This document shows positions 23,567 to 32,884 of a DNA stretch of 40,914 nt, piece after piece. Source of the DNA: Azonexus sp. (GTDB lineage: Bacteria > Pseudomonadota > Gammaproteobacteria > Burkholderiales > Rhodocyclaceae); the NCBI GenBank assembly GCA_030691385.1, contig JAUYEI010000053.1:1-40914 (forward strand). Reading direction: 5' to 3'. A program made the translations under genes and the position numbers. Each line of letters begins with the position of its first letter. Within the stretch, counting starts at the first letter, position 1. The notes under the pieces were generated by a model. The model was not told the DNA's origin and ran no database searches. It worked only from the letters and a program-made list of their open reading frames with translations.

Positions 23567-24022
23567 TCAGTCGGATTCTTCTTCGTTGCGCACGGCATAT
23601 TTGCGTGCCGAGTGTTCTTCCTGGATTTTTTGCTGCTGCTTGTTGTCGAGCACTTTTTCACGCACATCGTGTCGATGCGAGAGCGTGTCAATGGCCTTCA
23701 GCCGCTTGTTTTGCTCTTTCCAGTTTTTCTGACCGCTCGCCGTCTTCTGCTCCGAATGGCGAACGGCCAGTGTTTGCTGGCCGATTGCTTCGTCGATGCG
23801 GGCAAGAAAGTCCTGATAGTTTCGTAGAGCCATTGGTGTCAGCCCTTGCATGCAGGCCTCGCGCAATTTGACTGCATAGTCAGCCCGATAATCCTCCAGC
23901 ATCTGCAGGCGGCTGCGGGTACTTTGTTCGGCGGCAATCAACTGGCCAAGCTGGCGCGTGGCTTCGTCGGTGCGGGTTTGCATCAGATCCAGCAAGGGCT
24001 GTAACGAAAATTTGTTCGCCAT
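23567..24022 (-). CDS. fliJ: Flagellar export chaperone FliJ
   Basis: 151 residues, almost entirely alpha-helical coiled coil with many Gln, Lys and Glu residues (FSLQPLLDLMQTRTDEATRQLGQLIAAEQ... and the C-terminal KIQEEHSARKYAVRNEEESD). FliJ acts as the stalk-like subunit of the FliI ATPase and recycles export chaperones. Sequence is poorly conserved in the family, so size, coiled coil and position after fliI carry the call. Confidence 0.9.
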   Translation of the reverse strand: MANKFSLQPLLDLMQTRTDEATRQLGQLIAAEQSTRSRLQMLEDYRADYAVKLREACMQGLTPMALRNYQDFLARIDEAIGQQTLAVRHSEQKTASGQKNWKEQNKRLKAIDTLSHRHDVREKVLDNKQQQKIQEEHSARKYAVRNEEESD

Positions 24023-24025
24023 GGC

Positions 24026-25444
24026 TTAGGGGAACAGGGCAGAAAGGGCGCTGACGCTGCTCGCGAAATCGGCTTGCTCGGTCAGTTGCTGCTGAAGAAA
24101 GGCTTCCATGCGTGGATAGAGATTGATGGCCTGATCAAGCACTGGGTCAGAGCCCGGGGAGTAAGCGCCGACCGAAATCAGGTCACGCGAGCGCTGGTAG
24201 CGAGCAAAAAGCACTTTGAAACGGCGAATCTGATCGAGTTGTGAGGGGGCGATCAGGTTGACCATGGCACGGCTGATGGATTGCTCGATATCGATAGCCG
24301 GGTAGTGCCCGGCATCGGCCAAGGTTCGCGACAAGACGATGTGACCGTCGAGAATGGCGCGCGCCGAATCGGCAATCGGGTCCTGCTGGTCATCGCCTTC
24401 AGCCAGAACGGTATAGAAGGCTGTCATCGAGCCGCCGCCTTCAGGGCCATTGCCGGCCCGTTCGACGAGTTGCGGCAAGCGGGCAAATACCGATGGCGGA
24501 TAGCCTCGCGTGGCCGGCGGTTCGCCGATAGCCAAGGCGATTTCCCGTTGGGCCATGGCATAGCGGGTCAGTGAATCCATGATCAGGAGAACCTGTTTTC
24601 CCTGGTCACGGAAATACTCGGCAATCGTCGTTGCATAGGCCGCGCCCTGCAGGCGCATCAGCGGGCCGGTATCGGCCGGTGCAGCGACGACCACGGCCCG
24701 GCGCATGCCTTCTTCACCGAGAATCTGTTCGATGAACTCCTTTACTTCCCGGCCGCGTTCGCCGATCAGCCCGACGACGATCACTTCGGCTTCGGTGTAG
24801 CGAGCCATCATGCCGAGGAGCACCGACTTGCCGACACCGGATCCGGCGAAAAGACCCATGCGCTGACCACGGCCAACGGTCAGCAAGGCGTTGATGGAGC
24901 GAATGCCGACGTCGAGCGGATGCTCGATGGCCGCCCGGGTCATCGGGTTGATCGGGCGACTTTGCAGGGGGCGGGTCAGGTTCGAGCGGAGCGGCCCCTT
25001 GCTGTCGAGTGGGCGGCCAACGCCATCGAGAACCCGGCCCAGGAGTTCATCGCCAACCGGACCCTGTTTGGCGCGATCAATGGCCCGGCGTTTATGCTTG
25101 ATTGGAAAGTCGACCCGGGGGGGCAGATTAGGGGTATCGCAAGCGATGACACGGGCCCCGGGCGCCAGCCCGAAGACGTCGTCGGAGGGCATCAGGTAAA
25201 GTTTTTCGCCGGCGAAACCGACCACTTCGGCCTCGACCGGTGCGCCGCTGGCCGGGAATATGTGGCACGAACTGCCTAGCGGCAGCTTCAGACCTGAAGC
25301 TTCCATGACGAGGCCATTGATTCGTGTCAGATGCCCCGCTGGCCAGAGTGGTTGCGCTGAGGAGGCGGCAAGCTGGCAGCCATCGAGGAAGCGCTGCCAA
25401 CGCCCGACGTGGTCGGGAAGCGGGGTCAAGGCTTGTTCATCCAT
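24026..25444 (-). CDS. fliI: Flagellum-specific ATP synthase-like export ATPase FliI
   Basis: 472 residues. Hexameric ATPase that energises flagellar type III export. Walker A GSGVGKS at about 201-207, Walker [18 protein letters not shown] near 290, and the [20 protein letters not shown] segment near 325 are intact. The N-terminal beta-barrel (about 25-105) and C-terminal helical domain are present. It overlaps fliH by 19 bases. Confidence 0.97.
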   Translation of the reverse strand: MDEQALTPLPDHVGRWQRFLDGCQLAASSAQPLWPAGHLTRINGLVMEASGLKLPLGSSCHIFPASGAPVEAEVVGFAGEKLYLMPSDDVFGLAPGARVIACDTPNLPPRVDFPIKHKRRAIDRAKQGPVGDELLGRVLDGVGRPLDSKGPLRSNLTRPLQSRPINPMTRAAIEHPLDVGIRSINALLTVGRGQRMGLFAGSGVGKSVLLGMMARYTEAEVIVVGLIGERGREVKEFIEQILGEEGMRRAVVVAAPADTGPLMRLQGAAYATTIAEYFRDQGKQVLLIMDSLTRYAMAQREIALAIGEPPATRGYPPSVFARLPQLVERAGNGPEGGGSMTAFYTVLAEGDDQQDPIADSARAILDGHIVLSRTLADAGHYPAIDIEQSISRAMVNLIAPSQLDQIRRFKVLFARYQRSRDLISVGAYSPGSDPVLDQAINLYPRMEAFLQQQLTEQADFASSVSALSALFP

Positions 25445-26145
25445 TCCGAAGGATTGGCGCCGATAGACTCAAGCACACGCTTCCAGCGTGTTTCGATAGT
25501 GGCATCGACCTCGCTTGCTCCGGCTACAAGCAGGCATCCGCCAGGCGAAATATCCGGGTCGTCGATGATATGTGCGCCTGTGTGGGCAAGTTGTTCGCCG
25601 ATTCGTTCGCGAATCAACTTGGCATCTGCCGAATTCAGTCGGACGACAACATGGGCATGATGCAGCGGTAGCGCCGTGAGGGCTTCGCGAATGACAGGCA
25701 AAAGCAGCTCGGGCCGTGTGTTGATCGCGCCGCGAAGCACCTGCGCTGCCACTTCGAGGGCAAGGCTGAGTACCTGATCGGCGACATGCTGGTCGACATG
25801 GGCCAGCGCAATCTGCAGGTTGCCAAGAAGCTCGGCAAAATGCGCTGTTGTCTCGGCAACCGTTGTTGTCATGGCCTGCTGCCCGGCTTCAAGTCCTTCG
25901 CGGTAGCCGAGGCTGTAGCCATTGGCACGAGCTTTTTCGTGGATGCGCTCAATCTCGTCGGCGCTCGTCTGGTTCTGCGCGGCATGCATTTCGGTCGGGC
26001 TGGGGGCGCTGGATGGTGCGGCAGTGGCGGGGCTCGCCGTGTCGACCGGCGACTGGCTGTGTGGTACCGGTTTGGCATCGAACGAGCCGATGTTCCAACG
26101 CTGGTAGCCCGCGAGCTTGTCCTTGGGTATGACGCCGCCTGCCAT
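25426..26145 (-). CDS. fliH: Flagellar assembly protein FliH
   Basis: 239 residues. Regulator of FliI that anchors it to the C-ring. N-terminus about 1-60 is Pro/Ala-rich and disordered; a helical middle with the GxxxG-like repeat region ([22 protein letters not shown], about 70-91) and the C-terminal FliI-binding domain (about 110-235, ending with [17 protein letters not shown]) follow. Confidence 0.93.
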   Translation of the reverse strand: MAGGVIPKDKLAGYQRWNIGSFDAKPVPHSQSPVDTASPATAAPSSAPSPTEMHAAQNQTSADEIERIHEKARANGYSLGYREGLEAGQQAMTTTVAETTAHFAELLGNLQIALAHVDQHVADQVLSLALEVAAQVLRGAINTRPELLLPVIREALTALPLHHAHVVVRLNSADAKLIRERIGEQLAHTGAHIIDDPDISPGGCLLVAGASEVDATIETRWKRVLESIGANPSEWMNKP

Positions 26146-26151
26146 CCTGGG

Positions 26152-27156
26152 TTAGACCATTTGTTCGCCGCCGGCGCCACCAAGGACGATTTGTCCCTCG
26201 TCGGCCAGGCGACGTACCACCTTGAGGATTTCCTTCTGTTCGCCTTCGACTTCGGAAAGGCGGACAGGTCCCTTCGACTCGAGGTCTTCGCGCAGCATTT
26301 CGGCGGCTCGCTGCGACATGTTCTTGAAAATCTTCTCGCGGAGATCGGGCGAGGCACCCTTGAGCGCGAGGATCAGGGAGTCGGACTGAACTTCGCGCAA
26401 AATGAGCTGGATGGAGCGATCGTCGATTTCCATCAGGTTTTCGAAAACGAACATCTCGTCGAGAATCTTCTGGGCGAGGTCAGGATCGTACTCGCGGATT
26501 GCATCGACGACCGAGGTTTCGTTGGCGGTGCCGATGAAGTTGAGAATTTCGGCAACGGTGCGGACGCCCCCCATGGCCGTCCGCTTGACGCTGGTCGAGC
26601 CGGACAGGATGCGCATCATCGCTTCATTCAGCTCGCGCAAGGCGGTTGGCTGAATCCCTTCGAGCGTGGCGATTCGCAACACGACGTCATTGCGCAGGCG
26701 CTCGGTGAAGTGATTGAGAATCTCGCTGGAGTGGTCGTGTTCGAGATGGACGAGAATCGTCGCGATGATCTGCGGGTGCTCGTTCTTGATCAGATCGGCG
26801 ACGGTGGTCGCATCCATCCATTTCAAGCCCTCGATCCCCGATGTCTCGCCACCCTGCAGGATGCGCGAAATAAGGTTCGATGCCTTGTCGTCGCCCAGCG
26901 CCTTGGTCAGCACCGAGCGAATGTAGTTGTCCGTATCGACGTGTACGGCCGAATGCTCTTCGGCGTTCTTGTGAAATTCGTCCAGCACGCCTTCAACTGT
27001 TGTTCGCGGCACGCTCTTGAGCGCCGCCATGGCGTGTCCAAGCTTTTGCACCTCGCGCGGCCCAAGGTGTTTGAGTACTTCGGCGGCATGATCTTCGCCG
27101 AGAGCGATCAACAGGGTAGCGCTCCTTTCCAGACCGTCGTCAGCATTAGGAGGCAT
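26152..27156 (-). CDS. fliG: Flagellar motor switch protein FliG
   Basis: 334 residues. C-ring protein that couples to the stators. The N-terminal domain binds FliF (ERSATLLIALGEDHAAEVLKHLGPREVQKLG), the middle carries the EHPQIIATILVHLEHDHSSEIL hinge region including the EHPQ motif, and the C-terminal torque domain (about 235-330) has the charged helix with DLREKIFKNMSQRAAEMLREDLESKGP. Overlaps fliF by 11 bases and precedes fliH by 6. Confidence 0.97.
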   Translation of the reverse strand: MPPNADDGLERSATLLIALGEDHAAEVLKHLGPREVQKLGHAMAALKSVPRTTVEGVLDEFHKNAEEHSAVHVDTDNYIRSVLTKALGDDKASNLISRILQGGETSGIEGLKWMDATTVADLIKNEHPQIIATILVHLEHDHSSEILNHFTERLRNDVVLRIATLEGIQPTALRELNEAMMRILSGSTSVKRTAMGGVRTVAEILNFIGTANETSVVDAIREYDPDLAQKILDEMFVFENLMEIDDRSIQLILREVQSDSLILALKGASPDLREKIFKNMSQRAAEMLREDLESKGPVRLSEVEGEQKEILKVVRRLADEGQIVLGGAGGEQMV

Positions 27157-28894
27157 TGGCGCCCATCCAGTCCTTGATGATGTTGGCGACTGCCTTCGGA
27201 TCCGCCCCTGCTATGTCGCGGGCCTTTTGTACCTTGGCAGCATAGTGATCAATCCGGACATGGTCTTCGCCTGCTTCCCCGTCGACGCCGGCAATCGTGA
27301 CGTGACCCACTGCGCCGGCGACGCCTTCGGCTGTTGTTGCAGCCCGGCGCTCAGCCGCAGACGGGAACATCGTTTTGAGCGATGGCTGGATGACCTTCAG
27401 GAACAGGAAGGCGACAATCAGGGCGATCAACAGGTATTTGAAAATATCCTTGGCATAGGAGATGGTTTCCGGGTCCTTCCAGAGCGGCGTGCTGCCGTCG
27501 AGCTTTTCACTGGCAGTGAAGGGTGCATTGGCTACCGAGATGGAGTCGCCACGCTCCTTGTTAAAGCCCATGGCCTCACGCACCAGATCGTTGATCTGTT
27601 TCATCTCAGACTCGGGAATCGCCTTGTTTACCGGCTGGCCGTTTTTGTCGACATCCTTGCGATGATTGATGACGATGGCCGCAGACAGGCGCCGGATATC
27701 ACCCATGCCTTGCTTGGTGTGCCGGATCGTTTTGTCGACTTCAAAATTGACGGTTGCCGTTTTGTTGGTGTTGATCGGCTGGCCGACCGCATTGAGCGGT
27801 GCCGTGACGCCAGCGGCGTCGAGCCGGCCTTGAATTTCACCCGGTTTTTCCGGTTGACCGTTGGAAGTGCCGGTAGCTGGTTGCGTCAGTGGCGCCGTGG
27901 CTGGAACCGGCGGCTGGTTGGTCAGGGCGCCCGGGACGCCGCCGGCCGACTGGTTGATGCTGGCTGATTCGTTGGTCTGTCGGCTGCGAATGGCCGTGGT
28001 TTCCGGCGTATTGTTCGGCCGGTAGCTCTCGGCCGTTTGCTCGCTTTGGGAAAAATCGATGTCGGCTGCCACCTGAACCTTGAAGTTCTCGCTACCGAGC
28101 ATAGGCTTGAGGATGTCCTCGATGCGCCTGATGATGCTGCCCTCTATATCGCGAACATATTTGACCTGGGTGGCGTCGAGGCCTGCTTCGGTCAAGTTGC
28201 TTTTTAGCTGAGAGATCAGGGCGCCGCTCTGATCGATGACGGTGACGTTGCTGGCCGGCAATTGCGGCACGCTGGACGAAACCAGATGCGTGATGCCGGC
28301 GATCTGCGCGCTATCCAGCGCACGCCCGGCATAGACGTTGAGCATGACCGATGCTGTCGGTTTTTGTTGTTCGCGGACGAATACCGAAGGCTTGGGAATG
28401 GCCAGATGGACGCGCGCTGACTGCACGGCGCCGATTGACTGGATAGTGCGGGCCAGTTCGCCTTCCAGTCCACGCTGATAATTGACCTGTTCAGCAAACT
28501 GGCTGATGCCGAATTTCTGGTTTTCCATCAATTCGAAGCCAACCATACCACCACGTGGCAGACCCTGCGAGGCCAGTTTCAGGCGAATGTCGTGAACACG
28601 TTCGGCGGGAACCTGCACTGCGCCGTTGTCGCTAAAGCGGTGTGGAATGTTTTGCTGCTCGAGAACGGCGACGATAGCCCCGCCATCCTTTTCGTTGAGA
28701 TTGGAGAAAAGCGTTTTCCAGTCGGGCTGGCGGCTCCAGAGAGTCGTGCCGACAATAATGGCGATCATGGCGGCCGTAGCCACCATGAAGACAAGTTTCT
28801 GCTGGCTGCCTAGCCGGTTGAAGGCGTCGCGCAGACGCTCCAGCGGATTTCCTGCCGGCGCGTTTCCTGCTGTCGTCTCAGTTGTTGCTGCCAT
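27146..28894 (-). CDS. fliF: Flagellar MS-ring protein FliF
   Basis: 582 residues from the ATG at 28894 (a TTG one codon earlier is possible). It forms the MS-ring in the inner membrane. Two helices, at about 35-54 and 487-505, bracket the large periplasmic part with two ring-building motifs (about 60-230), and the C-terminal tail (ending VANIIKDWMGANAS) binds FliG. The linker at about 295-365 is low in conservation; within it residues about 345-357 (NGQPEKPGEIQG) are encoded by repeat copy 6. First gene of the fliFGHIJKLMN operon; fliE is not adjacent on this strand. Confidence 0.96.
   Translation of the reverse strand: MAATTETTAGNAPAGNPLERLRDAFNRLGSQQKLVFMVATAAMIAIIVGTTLWSRQPDWKTLFSNLNEKDGGAIVAVLEQQNIPHRFSDNGAVQVPAERVHDIRLKLASQGLPRGGMVGFELMENQKFGISQFAEQVNYQRGLEGELARTIQSIGAVQSARVHLAIPKPSVFVREQQKPTASVMLNVYAGRALDSAQIAGITHLVSSSVPQLPASNVTVIDQSGALISQLKSNLTEAGLDATQVKYVRDIEGSIIRRIEDILKPMLGSENFKVQVAADIDFSQSEQTAESYRPNNTPETTAIRSRQTNESASINQSAGGVPGALTNQPPVPATAPLTQPATGTSNGQPEKPGEIQGRLDAAGVTAPLNAVGQPINTNKTATVNFEVDKTIRHTKQGMGDIRRLSAAIVINHRKDVDKNGQPVNKAIPESEMKQINDLVREAMGFNKERGDSISVANAPFTASEKLDGSTPLWKDPETISYAKDIFKYLLIALIVAFLFLKVIQPSLKTMFPSAAERRAATTAEGVAGAVGHVTIAGVDGEAGEDHVRIDHYAAKVQKARDIAGADPKAVANIIKDWMGANAS
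27827..27861 (-). repeat. Dispersed 35-bp repeat, copy 6 (in fliF)
   Basis: On the minus strand it begins ACGGTCAACCGGAAAAA, identical for 17 bases to copies 1 and 4, then diverges (GGTGAAATTCAAGG). Sense orientation but in another frame, encoding N-G-Q-P-E-K. It falls in the variable periplasmic linker of FliF. Confidence 0.75.
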
Positions 28895-28930
28895 CAATAG
28901 CCGGTCAAATTGCGGTGAAACAGAAGAAGA

Positions 28931-28947
28931 ATCAATCGAGAAGCCAA
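28931..28947 (-). promoter_or_regulatory. Possible sigma-54 promoter of fliF operon
   Basis: On the minus strand TTGGC at 28947-28943 and TTGAT at 28935-28931 have the right GG-N10-G spacing but GA instead of the invariant GC at -12. Location (about 37-53 bases before the fliF start) and the nearby sigma-54 activator support it; the mismatch weakens it. Confidence 0.35.
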
Positions 28948-29025
28948 ATTATCCTAGAAATATTCTACTATTACCCGGGCTGAATTCACCCTTTCTTTTT
29001 CGATGTTGCCGTACAGATCAATCCC

Positions 29026-30198
29026 TTGACACCAGATCCCGACACCAAGACCGCCGAATTGCAACGGGCATTTGCCATGTTCAATCAGGTATCGGCCGAG
29101 CTGACTCAGGCCTATGAGGCCCTGCAGGTTCGTGCCACCTCGCTGACCGAGGAACTGGCGGTGGCCAATGGTGAATTGCGTCGGCAATATCAGGAAAAGG
29201 AAGCGCTTTCCGAACGCCTCTCGTCCCTGCTCGATGCCTTGCCGGCCGGTGTGGTACTGCTTGATGCATCGGCCATCGTTGTCGCGGTCAACCCGGCGGC
29301 AATGGCCATTTTCGGCGCTGACATGGTCGGGCGCCATTGGGGCGATGTGGCTCGGGCCAGCCTGGAACCCACAATGGCCGTTGGCGAGTGGTTGCACGGC
29401 GATGGTCGTTTGTCGATCGGGGAAAGCGCCCTGCCTTCGGCTGGCGGGAAAATTCTCTTGATTCACGACGTGACCGCAGCCCACCGGATGAAAACCGAAC
29501 TGGAACGCAACCAGCGCCTGGCTGCCATGGGGGAAATGGCCGCGTCGCTGGCGCATCAACTGCGTACGCCGCTAGCTGCGGCGCTGCTCTATACCTCCAA
29601 TCTCGGCGAGGTGGGTGTGCCGGATGAGGCACGCGCCAGATTTTCGGAAAAAGCCAGTGGGCAGTTGCGTCGTCTTGAGCGTTTGATTCAGGATGTTCTT
29701 CTATTCGCCCGGGGTGAGAGTATCGGGCGGGATGCCATCCCGGTTTCTGATCTGTTGGCCGAAACAGCTCAAACCGTCGAGCCGCTGATGCGCGAGCACG
29801 GCCTTGAGTTTGTAGCGGATGAGGCCTGCGAGGGGGCGGTCATTGTCGGTAGTCGAAAAGCCTTGTTTGGAGCTATTGTGAGTTTGCTGGAGAATGCCAT
29901 GCAGGCAACGACGGCGGGCGGCAAAATTTGCCTCTCCGCCAATCGCCGCGGCGATCTGGTGGTGATCGGCGTGCGCGATAGCGGACCGGGGGTCACACGT
30001 GAAATGCAGGCGCGCATCTTTGAGCCGTTCTTTACAACCAAGGGGCAGGGTACCGGCCTGGGTCTTGCCATCGCGCTAGGCGTGGCGCGGGCGCACGGCG
30101 GCACGGTCGAACTGTTTTCTGAGTCAGGCGATGGTGCCGAGTTTGTCATTACCTTGCCGGTTGCGCCGGCAGAGAGCGAATCTGAACACCATGGCTGA
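29026..30198 (+). CDS. flrB: Flagellar two-component sensor kinase (FlrB/FleS type)
   Basis: 390 residues, cytosolic, with no transmembrane segment. A coiled coil (about 10-65), a PAS domain (about 66-150, LLDALPAGVVLLDASAIVVAVNPAAMAIFG), a HisKA domain with phospho-accepting H177 in MAASLAHQLRTPLAAALLYTS, and a HATPase domain (about 270-385, with ENAMQA, DSGPGV, FTTKGQGTGLGLAIA). The TTG at 29026 is the start of the longest frame; there is no ribosome site, and an internal ATG at residue 18 is an alternative. Overlaps flrC by 8 bases. It phosphorylates FlrC to time the middle flagellar genes. Confidence 0.9.
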   Translation: MTPDPDTKTAELQRAFAMFNQVSAELTQAYEALQVRATSLTEELAVANGELRRQYQEKEALSERLSSLLDALPAGVVLLDASAIVVAVNPAAMAIFGADMVGRHWGDVARASLEPTMAVGEWLHGDGRLSIGESALPSAGGKILLIHDVTAAHRMKTELERNQRLAAMGEMAASLAHQLRTPLAAALLYTSNLGEVGVPDEARARFSEKASGQLRRLERLIQDVLLFARGESIGRDAIPVSDLLAETAQTVEPLMREHGLEFVADEACEGAVIVGSRKALFGAIVSLLENAMQATTAGGKICLSANRRGDLVVIGVRDSGPGVTREMQARIFEPFFTTKGQGTGLGLAIALGVARAHGGTVELFSESGDGAEFVITLPVAPAESESEHHG

Positions 30199-31540
30199 AC
30201 ATGGCTTGCCCATCCTTGTCGTCGAAGATGATCCCAGCCTGCGTGAGGCGATTGCTGACACGCTCGAACTTGCCGGGCGCCCCTATATTGCTGTTGATGG
30301 TGGCGAGGCGGCCTTGAAGGTGCTGGGCGAACGGGCGTTTTCCATCGTCGTCAGCGATGTGCGCATGATGCCGATGAATGGCATCACCTTGCTCAAGGAA
30401 ATTCGGGCGCGCCTCCCACACCTGCCGGTGGTTCTGATGACAGCGTATGCCGAGGTGGAAAAGGCCGTTGACGCCATGCGCTCCGGCGCCTGTGATTTCC
30501 TGCTCAAGCCGTTCGAGCCAAAAGCCTTGCTCGCGCATATCGACAAATATGAGTTGCCGGATACCGGTGACGGCGCCGGCGTTGTTGCCATTGATCCGGC
30601 CAGTCGGGAGTTGTTTGCTATTGCCCAGCGTGTGGCGCAGACCGATGCGACGGTACTCCTTACCGGAGAGTCGGGGGTTGGAAAGGAAGTGGTCGCTCGC
30701 TTCATTCATCGACAATCGGCCCGCCGGAACGGGCCGTTCGTGGCCATCAACTGCGCGGCGATCCCGGATAGTTTGCTTGAGGCCACCTTGTTTGGTTACG
30801 AAAAGGGGGCCTTTACCGGTGCCCAGCAGGCGCAGGCCGGCAAGTTCGAGCAGGCGCAGGATGGCACCTTGCTCCTTGACGAAGTCACCGAGATGCCGAT
30901 GGGACTCCAGGCCAAGTTGCTTCGCGTGTTGCAGGAGCGCGAGGTCGAGCGGGTCGGCGGCAAGAAGCCGGTAGCGCTGAATATCCGTATCGTTGCGACC
31001 TCCAATCGCGATATGGGCGAGGCGGTGGCTAAAGGGGTCTTTCGTGAGGATCTTTATTACCGCCTCAACGTATTTCCGGTAGCCATTCCGCCGCTACGCG
31101 AGCGGCTGCTCGATATCGTACCGATCGCACGTTATTTTCTGGTCGAGCATGGTGGTCGCTTTGGTCGGAACGGGGTCGGTTTTGGGGTGCTGGCCGAGCA
31201 GGCACTACTGCGCCACACGTGGCCCGGCAATGTCCGGGAGCTGGAAAATGTGGTTCAGCGCGCCCTTATTTTGTCGACGGGGCCGGAAATTGGCGGCGAG
31301 CACCTTAATCTGACACCTGTTCCGGTGGGAGAGTCGCTACGGGCGGTTGCCGAAACGCCGGTGCATGAATCCGATAAAAGGGTCGATAATATGAAGGATC
31401 TGGAGCGCGAACATATTCTTCGGACCTTGGCGGAGGTTGATGGCTCTCGAAAAATGGCTATCGAGCGCTTGGGTATTTCGGAGCGGACATTGCGCTACAA
31501 ACTGCAGCAGTACCGGGATGAAGGGTATTTCAAGGATTGA
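30191..31540 (+). CDS. flrC: Sigma-54-dependent flagellar response regulator (FlrC/FleR type)
   Basis: 449 residues. Receiver domain (1-120, phosphorylated D56 in VVSDVRM), AAA+ domain (about 133-365) with Walker A GESGVGKE at 159-166 and the sigma-54 contact loop GAFTGA at 206-211, and a Fis-type helix-turn-helix (about 410-447, KMAIERLGISERTLRYKL). It opens sigma-54 promoters; a perfect one lies 2 bases after its stop, in front of fliE. Start ATG at 30191. Confidence 0.95.
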   Translation: MAEHGLPILVVEDDPSLREAIADTLELAGRPYIAVDGGEAALKVLGERAFSIVVSDVRMMPMNGITLLKEIRARLPHLPVVLMTAYAEVEKAVDAMRSGACDFLLKPFEPKALLAHIDKYELPDTGDGAGVVAIDPASRELFAIAQRVAQTDATVLLTGESGVGKEVVARFIHRQSARRNGPFVAINCAAIPDSLLEATLFGYEKGAFTGAQQAQAGKFEQAQDGTLLLDEVTEMPMGLQAKLLRVLQEREVERVGGKKPVALNIRIVATSNRDMGEAVAKGVFREDLYYRLNVFPVAIPPLRERLLDIVPIARYFLVEHGGRFGRNGVGFGVLAEQALLRHTWPGNVRELENVVQRALILSTGPEIGGEHLNLTPVPVGESLRAVAETPVHESDKRVDNMKDLEREHILRTLAEVDGSRKMAIERLGISERTLRYKLQQYRDEGYFKD

Positions 31541-31542
31541 TG

Positions 31543-31559
31543 TTGGCCTGACTATTGCT
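31543..31559 (+). promoter_or_regulatory. Sigma-54 (-24/-12) promoter of fliE
   Basis: TTGGC at 31543-31547 and TTGCT at 31555-31559, with exactly 10 bases between the invariant GG and GC. It starts 2 bases after the flrC stop and 42 bases before the fliE ATG. Confidence 0.85.
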
Positions 31560-31588
31560 TGTATTTAGGCGGATTTAAGGAGCTGGCT

Positions 31589-31915
31589 ATGGACACCCAA
31601 GGTATTGAGCAAATGTTAAGCGTGCTGCGTTCTTCTGCAGCACAAGCGTCCGGCAAGCCGGCCGAGATCGCCGCTACGGGCGCAGCCGGTGGTGTGGATT
31701 TTGCACAGGTGCTGAAGTCGTCGATCGACAAGGTCAACGAGACCCAGCGACAGGCCAACGTGATGGCGGAAAAACTTGTCGCTGGCGACACGACCCAGAG
31801 TCTGCACGAAGTGATGATCGCCCTGCAGACAGCCAGTGTTTCTTTTCAGGAAATGGTTCAGGTGCGCAACAAGCTGGTCACAGCCTATCAGGACGTGATG
31901 AACATCCAGGTCTAA
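31589..31915 (+). CDS. fliE: Flagellar hook-basal body protein FliE
   Basis: 108 residues; ATG at 31589 behind AAGGAG. FliE joins the MS-ring to the rod and is the first axial protein exported. The C-terminal conserved part reads VDFAQVLKSSIDKVNETQRQANVMAEKLVAGDTTQSLHEVMIALQTASVSFQEMVQVRNKLVTAYQDVMNIQV. Unusually it is on the strand opposite to fliF and separated from it by flrBC, with its own sigma-54 promoter. Confidence 0.95.
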   Translation: MDTQGIEQMLSVLRSSAAQASGKPAEIAATGAAGGVDFAQVLKSSIDKVNETQRQANVMAEKLVAGDTTQSLHEVMIALQTASVSFQEMVQVRNKLVTAYQDVMNIQV

Positions 31916-32074
31916 GGAGCCGAGAAATAACAAGTTGGACAAATAGGGGTGCGCTGGCGGGATGCGATGCAAGGCGCCGGTCCTGCCGCATGGCCATTCC
32001 CTGCAAGCGACCGGCAATGCCGCAGCGCGCCCGCCAGCACAGCCAGAATGTTCAAGTTATTGTTTCTCGGCTCC
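31916..32074. repeat. 159-bp long imperfect inverted repeat
   Basis: Ends are GGAGCCGAGAAA (31916-31927) and its exact complement TTTCTCGGCTCC (32063-32074). Pairing continues inward (AACAAGTTG against CAAGTTATTG; GCTGGCGGG against CCCGCCAGC; CGCCGGTC near 31975 against GACCGGCA near 32015), so nearly all of it can fold into one hairpin. It starts one base after the fliE stop and ends 9 bases before the convergent ycgR stop. It may be a MITE-like insertion and probably works as a two-way terminator. It shares no obvious sequence with the element at 2829-2966. Confidence 0.8.
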
Positions 32075-32082
32075 TAACTGCG

Positions 32083-32874
32083 TTAGTCCTGTCCAGCCGA
32101 GCGCAAACTGCGCTCGCGCTCCTGCCGGGTGATGTAGCGCTCGATGAAGGCTAGCCGGGTTCCGGGCAAGCTGACAAATTCGCAGCCGAGCCGCAATTGC
32201 TGTTCGCCGTTGACCATCTCGATTTTCAGGACTTCGCATACCCGCAGATTGACTGACAGCACGCTTTCGCCGGGAATTTCCAGACGGCAATCGTGAAACA
32301 GTTCGCCCAGCGAAAATAAATCTGCATCTCTGATCGGACCGAGCAGGCTGATGCCGCCGCCACTGAGGTCGAACAGCGGGTAATCCACCACGGTATGTCC
32401 GCCGGCCGGATTCGGCACGGCGAGCTTGCAGCGCAGTGGCGTGAGAAGGGGCGTTTTGACACGAAAGAACTCACGTCGTTGCAGGCGCAGGATCGATGTC
32501 GGGAGCGGGGCGATCATGACTTTTTTGCCGTCGATGGTCGTCATTGAAAGGCCGGGCAGGCGAATCTGAATTTTGACCCGTTCCAGCGGGGCGGAGAGCG
32601 TGATGCGAGCTGCTTTCAGCGCTGCATCATTGCTTGTTGCGTGGTTCGATCCGTCGAGAATCAATTGCTTGCTGTCTTCGTCGATCGACAGCAGGGTCGA
32701 GAGAAAGAATTCTTTGCCTTCGTCCAGATAGACCGTAATCAAGGTGTGATGCTTGAGCAGGGCGCGCAGATGAATGAGAATTTCAGCGCGGTTGTGGAGA
32801 AGATATTTGCCGTAGGTGGCGGGCTGGTCGATTTCGAAAACTGGAACCGAAACTTCGTTCTGGGCGAGGGTCAT
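32083..32874 (-). CDS. ycgR: c-di-GMP-binding flagellar brake protein YcgR
   Basis: 263 residues. The N-terminal YcgR domain (about 10-125, LLHNRAEILIHLRALLKHHTLITVYLDEGKEFFLSTLL...) is followed by a PilZ domain (about 130-250) with both c-di-GMP motifs: QRREFFRV (RxxxR) and DLSGGG (D/NxSxxG). When loaded with c-di-GMP it slows the flagellar motor. The ATG at 32874 is preferred because the upstream gene ends at 32885; a longer frame (to 32940) would overlap it. Confidence 0.92.
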   Translation of the reverse strand: MTLAQNEVSVPVFEIDQPATYGKYLLHNRAEILIHLRALLKHHTLITVYLDEGKEFFLSTLLSIDEDSKQLILDGSNHATSNDAALKAARITLSAPLERVKIQIRLPGLSMTTIDGKKVMIAPLPTSILRLQRREFFRVKTPLLTPLRCKLAVPNPAGGHTVVDYPLFDLSGGGISLLGPIRDADLFSLGELFHDCRLEIPGESVLSVNLRVCEVLKIEMVNGEQQLRLGCEFVSLPGTRLAFIERYITRQERERSLRSAGQD

Positions 32875-32884
32875 GAAACCTGGG

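Noticed and set aside
25786..27177. 463-residue open frame on the plus strand
   Set aside because: Shadow of fliH and fliG, both of which are clear.
29284..29318. GCGGTCAACCCGGC with following AATGGCCATTTTC in flrB
   Set aside because: Encodes the ordinary PAS motif VVAVNPAAMAIFG; similarity to the repeat is probably coincidence.
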